Positions 60,418-64,000 of a DNA stretch of 64,000 nucleotides are shown here, piece after piece; position 1 is the stretch's first letter, and each line of letters begins with the position of its first letter. The stretch is from Candidatus Binataceae bacterium (GTDB lineage Bacteria > Desulfobacterota > Binatia > Binatales > Binataceae): contig DASRHP010000009.1 in the NCBI GenBank assembly GCA_035650475.1, forward strand, positions 300,545-364,544, read 5' to 3'. The notes under the pieces are model-generated. The model did not search any database and was not told the origin of the DNA. It worked only from the letters and a program-made list of their open reading frames with translations. The translations under genes were made by a program, and so were the position numbers.

Positions 60418-62358
60418 CTAGCCCGGCAACGGTTCACTCTTGAGCAGCGCCACCAGATTTTCAAGCGGCATGCTCTCATTCTTGGCCCCGCGCAGCCGGC
60501 GCAGCGAAATCGCGCGCCCGGCGGCCTCGCGCTCGCCGACCACGACCATGTAGGGCACCTTGGCCAGCTCGGCCGCGCGCACCTTGAAACCCAGCTTCTC
60601 GTTGCGCAGGTCGGCCGCCGCGCGAAAGCCCTCGCGCTTGAGCACGCCTGCGACCTCGGCGGCGTAGCTCTCGACCTTCTCGCTCAGCGAAAGCACCCGC
60701 GTCTGCTCGGGCGCGAGCCAGAACGGCAGCACGCCGCCGGTATGCTCGAGGAGCACGCCGATGAAGCGTTCGAGCGAGCCCAGGATGGCGCGATGGATCA
60801 TCGCCGGGCGCTCCTCGGCGCCGGCGGCGTTGGTAAACGTCAGCCCGAAGCGCTCGGGCATGTTGTAGTCGAGCTGGATGGTGGCGAGTTGCCATCGCCG
60901 CTTGAGCGCGTCGGGCACGTAGACCTCGATCTTGGGCCCGTAGAACGCGCCCTCGCCCGGGTTGATCTCCCACTGCAGGCCATTGCGCGTCAGCGCCTCG
61001 CCCAGGATCGCCTCGCTCGTGCGCCACAGCTCCTCACTGCCGAGATGCTTCTCCGGCATGGTGGCGACTTTGGATTCCAGGTGCTCGAAGCCGAGCGCCT
61101 CGTACACGTCGCGCACCATTCGCAGGTTGATGTCGATCTCGGCGGCGATCTGTGCCGCAGTGCAGAAGATGTGGGCGTCGTCCTGCGACATCACGCGGAC
61201 CCGGGTGAGCCCGTGGAGCACGCCCGAGCGCTCGGCGCGATGAAGGCGCGAGAACTCGGCCACCCTGAGCGGCAGGTCGCGGTACGAGCGCTTTTCCGCG
61301 CGGTACACGAAGGTGTGCCCCGGACAGTTCATCGGCTTGACGCCGTAGCCTTTGCGCCAGCCCTCCGGGCCGGTATCGACCGCGCTCTCGCCAGACTCCG
61401 GGTCGGGCGAGAGAAACATGTTCTCGCGGAAGTTTTCCCAGTGGCCCGAGGTATGCCACAGCTCGTTGCGGAAGATCTGCGGCGTGATCACCTCGTCGAA
61501 GCCGTAACGCCGGTACAGCCTGCGCACGTAATCGACCAGCGCGTTGAAGATCACCATCCCCTTGGGCAGATAGAACGGCTGGCCGGGCGCGATCGGGTCG
61601 AACACGAACAGCCCCATCTCGCGCCCGAGCTTGCGATGGTCGCGGGTGCGGGCGAGTTCGAGCAGCTTGAGGTGCTCCTCCAGCGCGGCTGCGCTGGCAA
61701 AGGCGGTCCCGTAGATCCGCGAGAGCATCGGATTGCGCTCGTCGCCGCGCCAGTACGCGCCCGCCACGCTGGTCAGCTTGAAGGCGCGCAAGTGGCCGGT
61801 CGAAGGCACGTGGGGCCCGCGGCAGAGGTCCATCCAGTCGCCCTGGCGGTAAATCGACACGCGCTCGTCGGGAATCCCGCGCAGGATTTCCACCTTGTAG
61901 TGCTCGCCCATCTGCGCGAAGCGCTCGATCGCTTCGGCGCGTGGCAGCTCGATGCGCTCGACCTTGAGATCGGCCTTCGCCAGCTCGCGCATCCGGGCTT
62001 CGATCTTCGGCAGATCGTCAACCGTGAACGGTGCCGGCGGGGCGAAGTCGTAGAAAAAGCCATCCTCGATCGTCGGGCCGATCGTCACCTGGGTGCCCGG
62101 GTAGAGGCTCTGCACCGCCTGCGCCATCAGATGTGCGGTCGAGTGGCGCAGCACGTCGAGCCCCTCGGGGCTGTCGGCCCTGATCGGCTCGAGGACGGCA
62201 TCCTCCTCCAGCGGGCGGCTCAAATCGACGACTTTGCCGTTGACCCGCACGGCGACGACGTCGCGCGCGCGGGCGCCGTTGAGAACCTCGCCGGCAGGGG
62301 TGCCGCGCGGCACCCTGCGGCGCTCGCCGTCGAGTGTTACGTTGACCAGCGAACTCAT
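60418..62358 (-). CDS. thrS: Threonyl-tRNA synthetase
   Basis: A 646-residue class II synthetase. N-terminal TGS domain (VNVTLDGERRRVPRGTPAGEVL), editing domain with the HSTAHLMAQAVQSLYP histidine motif, then catalytic core: DVITPQIF-type motif 1 (FDEVITPQIFRNELWHTSGHW), GVKPMNCPGH (zinc cysteine), motif 2 LPLRVAEFSRLHRAERSG, and motif 3 MIHRAILGSLERFIGVLLEH. The C-terminal anticodon domain ends with DLRNEKLGFKVRAAELAK and MVVVGEREA. ATG start; no T-box leader seen. It precedes infC by 106 bases, the classic thrS-infC order. Confidence 0.96.
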   Translation of the reverse strand: MSSLVNVTLDGERRRVPRGTPAGEVLNGARARDVVAVRVNGKVVDLSRPLEEDAVLEPIRADSPEGLDVLRHSTAHLMAQAVQSLYPGTQVTIGPTIEDGFFYDFAPPAPFTVDDLPKIEARMRELAKADLKVERIELPRAEAIERFAQMGEHYKVEILRGIPDERVSIYRQGDWMDLCRGPHVPSTGHLRAFKLTSVAGAYWRGDERNPMLSRIYGTAFASAAALEEHLKLLELARTRDHRKLGREMGLFVFDPIAPGQPFYLPKGMVIFNALVDYVRRLYRRYGFDEVITPQIFRNELWHTSGHWENFRENMFLSPDPESGESAVDTGPEGWRKGYGVKPMNCPGHTFVYRAEKRSYRDLPLRVAEFSRLHRAERSGVLHGLTRVRVMSQDDAHIFCTAAQIAAEIDINLRMVRDVYEALGFEHLESKVATMPEKHLGSEELWRTSEAILGEALTRNGLQWEINPGEGAFYGPKIEVYVPDALKRRWQLATIQLDYNMPERFGLTFTNAAGAEERPAMIHRAILGSLERFIGVLLEHTGGVLPFWLAPEQTRVLSLSEKVESYAAEVAGVLKREGFRAAADLRNEKLGFKVRAAELAKVPYMVVVGEREAAGRAISLRRLRGAKNESMPLENLVALLKSEPLPG

Positions 62359-62371
62359 TCTGTGGCGAAGG

Positions 62372-62467
62372 TCAGCATCGGCAGGGCGCGACTGAGCGGG
62401 CGGAAGCCGGCGGCGCGAAGCTCGTCAGGAAGCGCGCGTGTCGCGCGCGCAGGAGGCGTTCAGCCAT
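62372..62467 (-). CDS. Candidate 31-residue upstream ORF before thrS
   Basis: A short frame beginning MAERLLRARHARFLTSFAPP and ending 13 bases before the thrS start. Its coding strand forms a GCGCGCG-ACA-CGCGCGC hairpin around 62432-62448. It contains one threonine codon only, so classic Thr-codon attenuation is not supported. A GAACGCC-rich start without clear ribosome site weakens it. It may be a chance frame. Confidence 0.2.
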   Translation of the reverse strand: MAERLLRARHARFLTSFAPPASARSVAPCRC

Positions 62468-62492
62468 GCCGGCATTGTAGCGCAAGACAGGT

Positions 62493-62567
62493 TGGTAGGC
62501 ACGGGCGGGTTTGAACCGCCGACCCCTTCCGCGTCAAGGAAGTGCTCTCCCACTGAGCTACGTGCCT
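62493..62567 (-). tRNA. tRNA-Val (anticodon GAC)
   Basis: A 75-base tRNA with the CCA end encoded. On the coding strand: acceptor AGGCACG / CGTGCCT (7 perfect pairs), D stem GCTC / GAGC, anticodon stem CTTCC / GGAAG with loop TTGACGC giving anticodon GAC (reads valine GUC), variable loop GGGTC, T stem GGCGG / CCGCC with loop TTCAAAC, then A-CCA. About 135 bases upstream of thrS on the same strand. A possible weak promoter, TTGTTA with 17 bases to TGCCAT, lies about 20 bases before its 5' end. Confidence 0.95.
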
Positions 62568-62695
62568 TCGTAACGATCCGCGGCCGCATGGCACCGCAGC
62601 CTCGATCCGCTAACAAAATTCCCGCCCCGGAGCAACCGAGGCGCCGGCGCGGCGACCCGGGCTATCTGCTAAGCTTGCCCGCCAAACGGGACGCG

Positions 62696-63763
62696 ATGGA
62701 TCGCGAACGGATCGCGCGCATTTTCTTCTTCGGCTTCCTCGCCGTGATGGGCTACGAGCTGTACCTGCTGCTCAGCCCGTTTCTGGCGCCCATCGCATGG
62801 GCGATGCTGCTGGCCTTCATCGTGCACCCCGCGATGCCGGGGCTGTTGCGCGCCGTGCGCAGCCGCAGCGCCGCCGCGCTCCTGCTCACCCTGTTTTTGG
62901 CACTCATCCTCGCCCTGCCCACCGCGTGGCTCTCCGGCAAGCTCGCGGTCGAGGCGTCCAAGGCGGTTTCGCTGCGCGATTTCATGCGTCAGGGAGTCGG
63001 ACCCGCCAGCGCACAGGCGCTGCCCGCGGGCTGGATGACGACGATAGAGGCGTGGCTGGAAAACCAGGGGTTGCACCTTGAAGATGCGCGGCGCTGGATG
63101 AGCGAGGGCAGCGCCTATCTCGCCAACTACTTCGCCGCCAACGCCGCAACCATCGCGCGCAACCTGCTCACCTTCATCATCGACCTTGGCATTATGCTCT
63201 TCAGCTTCTTCTACCTGCTGCGCGACGGTGAGGAGTACTACGAATTCGTGCGCGCGCTCACGCCGCTTAGCGAGGACGACAAGGCGATGGTGTTCGAGAC
63301 GCTGCGCACGATGCTTTCCTCGACGGTGCGCGGGCTGCTGCTGACCGCGCTGGTTGAGGGGATCCTGCTCGGCCTCGGGTACCTCGTCACCGGCATCCCC
63401 GACTGGCTGCTGCTGGGCGCGGCGTCGGGCGCGGCGGGGCTCCTGCCGGTCGGCGGCACGGCGCTGGTATGGGTGCCGGCGGCGATCTACCTGTGGGCGA
63501 CGACCGGATGGGGCTGGGCGATCGGGCTATTGATCTGGGGCGTGGTCGTGGTCGGCGTGATCGACAACATGCTCAAGCCGATGACGATCGGCCAGGACAG
63601 CGGACTGCCCGCGCTGGCGCTGTTCTTCGGGATCACCGGCGGGCTGGAAGTATACGGCCCGCTGGGAATTTTCGCCGGCCCCGCCGTGATCGCGATCTTC
63701 GCCGCGCTCATCCGCGTCTATCGGCGCAGCTACGGCGCGCCCCCGCCGCCGTCGCCGGTCTAG
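62696..63763 (+). CDS. AI-2E family transporter (PerM/YhhT-like)
   Basis: A 355-residue membrane protein of the AI-2E family, named for autoinducer-2 export but also including Na+/H+ antiporters and unknown transporters. Start at MDRERIARIFFFGFLAV with GGGA eight bases upstream. Helices: LFFGF... at the start, LLLSPFLAPIAWAMLLAFIVHPAM, LLLTLFLALILALPTAWL, an external segment about 80-145, then LLTFIIDLGIMLFSFFYLLRDG, LLLTALVEGILLGLGYLVTGIP, LLPVGGTALVWVPAAIYLW, GLLIWGVVVVGVIDNMLKP and LEVYGPLGIFAGPAVIAIFAAL. The VIDNMLKPMTIGQ motif near the end is characteristic. Divergent from tRNA-Val. Substrate not predictable. Confidence 0.9.
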   Translation: MDRERIARIFFFGFLAVMGYELYLLLSPFLAPIAWAMLLAFIVHPAMPGLLRAVRSRSAAALLLTLFLALILALPTAWLSGKLAVEASKAVSLRDFMRQGVGPASAQALPAGWMTTIEAWLENQGLHLEDARRWMSEGSAYLANYFAANAATIARNLLTFIIDLGIMLFSFFYLLRDGEEYYEFVRALTPLSEDDKAMVFETLRTMLSSTVRGLLLTALVEGILLGLGYLVTGIPDWLLLGAASGAAGLLPVGGTALVWVPAAIYLWATTGWGWAIGLLIWGVVVVGVIDNMLKPMTIGQDSGLPALALFFGITGGLEVYGPLGIFAGPAVIAIFAALIRVYRRSYGAPPPPSPV

Positions 63764-63855
63764 CGCCTGTCGCCACCGCGGCCGCCGTCCGGCGCCCCCG
63801 GCCTTGGCGGATGGCGCAGGGGCGGCGCGCGACGCTAGATTAGACTGCGGACCCG

Positions 63856-64000
63856 ATGAGCGCGGTCAAGGAACAGAAGGCGATTGCGATAATCGCGCGG
63901 CTGCGCGAGCGCGGCTTCAACGCCTACCTCGCCGGCGGATGCGTGCGCGACCGCGTGCTCGGCGTGCCCGCGCAGGACTACGACATCGCCACCGACGCGC
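63856..64000 (+). CDS. tRNA nucleotidyltransferase/poly(A) polymerase family protein (3' end outside window)
   Basis: The first 48 codons of a nucleotidyltransferase with the class II core: LRERGFNAYLAGGCVRDRVL (the GGxVRD phosphate-binding motif is GGCVRD) and PAQDYDIATDA (metal aspartate DYDIATDA). These match CCA-adding enzymes and poly(A) polymerase I. Which of the two cannot be told from this part. It begins 92 bases after the AI-2E transporter; no ribosome site is clear. Confidence 0.85.
   Translation, partial: MSAVKEQKAIAIIARLRERGFNAYLAGGCVRDRVLGVPAQDYDIATDA

Noticed and set aside
60091-62514. 807-codon plus-strand open frame antisense to thrS and infC
   Set aside because: It runs opposite genes of certain identity, is full of Arg/His/Ala/Gly as expected from GC-rich antisense, and shows no protein family.

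Overview
The window is about 64 kb of GC-rich bacterial chromosome with short intergenic gaps, many 1-4 nt start/stop overlaps and GTG/TTG starts. The run thrS-infC-rpmI-rplT-pheS-pheT-ihfA-merR, with an integration host factor alpha subunit, points to a proteobacterium-like lineage (Desulfobacterota or a relative such as candidate phylum Binatota). No rRNA is present, so this placement is an inference. No insertion sequence, phage, integron or CRISPR array was seen.

Layout. 1-2.1 kb: two dipeptide-type ABC permeases, the first cut by the window edge. 2.1-3.6 kb: a PEP mutase/isocitrate lyase-family lyase and a small exported protein. 3.7-7.4 kb: a three-gene operon of LuxE-like acyl-activating enzyme, LuxC-like acyl-CoA reductase and class III aminotransferase, which on paper turns a carboxylic acid into an aldehyde and then an amine. 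7.4-8.7 kb: a membrane histidine kinase. 8.9-13.9 kb: a molybdopterin oxidoreductase operon in which the four-cluster iron-sulfur subunit is fused to an NrfD-type membrane anchor. 14.0-17.5 kb (minus): SixA, two tandem thymidylate-kinase-like proteins (one with a changed Walker A lysine) and Ppx/GppA. 17.7-21.0 kb: a short leader ORF and tandem EmrB-type exporters. 21.0-26.6 kb: a macrodomain protein, a peptide ABC transporter without its ATPases, MtnA and a small coiled-coil protein. 26.9-34.3 kb: SDR, RRM protein, uracil-DNA glycosylase, DUF309, ThyX, PyrD, rhodanese, pyroglutamyl peptidase and a cyclase-family hydrolase.

34.6-38.2 kb: two beta-propeller lipoproteins and a PAS-HisKA-receiver protein with no ATPase domain. 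38.6-48.9 kb is the most unusual region: seven same-strand genes encoding a VWA protein, a zinc-ribbon/FHA protein, a Ser/Thr kinase with its own FHA domain, a zinc-ribbon/pseudokinase/PP2C fusion, a transmembrane Ser/Thr kinase with duplicated extracytoplasmic domains, a membrane FHA protein and a lipoprotein. It looks like a complete write-read-erase phosphothreonine pathway, related in parts list to the VWA-kinase-PP2C 'TerY-P' triads. Repeated T-x-x-L motifs in the kinase and the VWA protein could be its FHA docking sites.

49.1-54.7 kb: a secreted DUF4382-like protein, then two strong hairpins, then divergent ku and ligD (bacterial non-homologous end joining). 54.7-62.6 kb (minus): the translation operon with tRNA-Val(GAC). 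infC appears to start at AUC after a near-perfect Shine-Dalgarno sequence, and an intrinsic terminator sits between rplT and pheS. 62.7-64.0 kb: an AI-2E-family transporter and the start of a tRNA nucleotidyltransferase/poly(A) polymerase-type gene cut by the window end.
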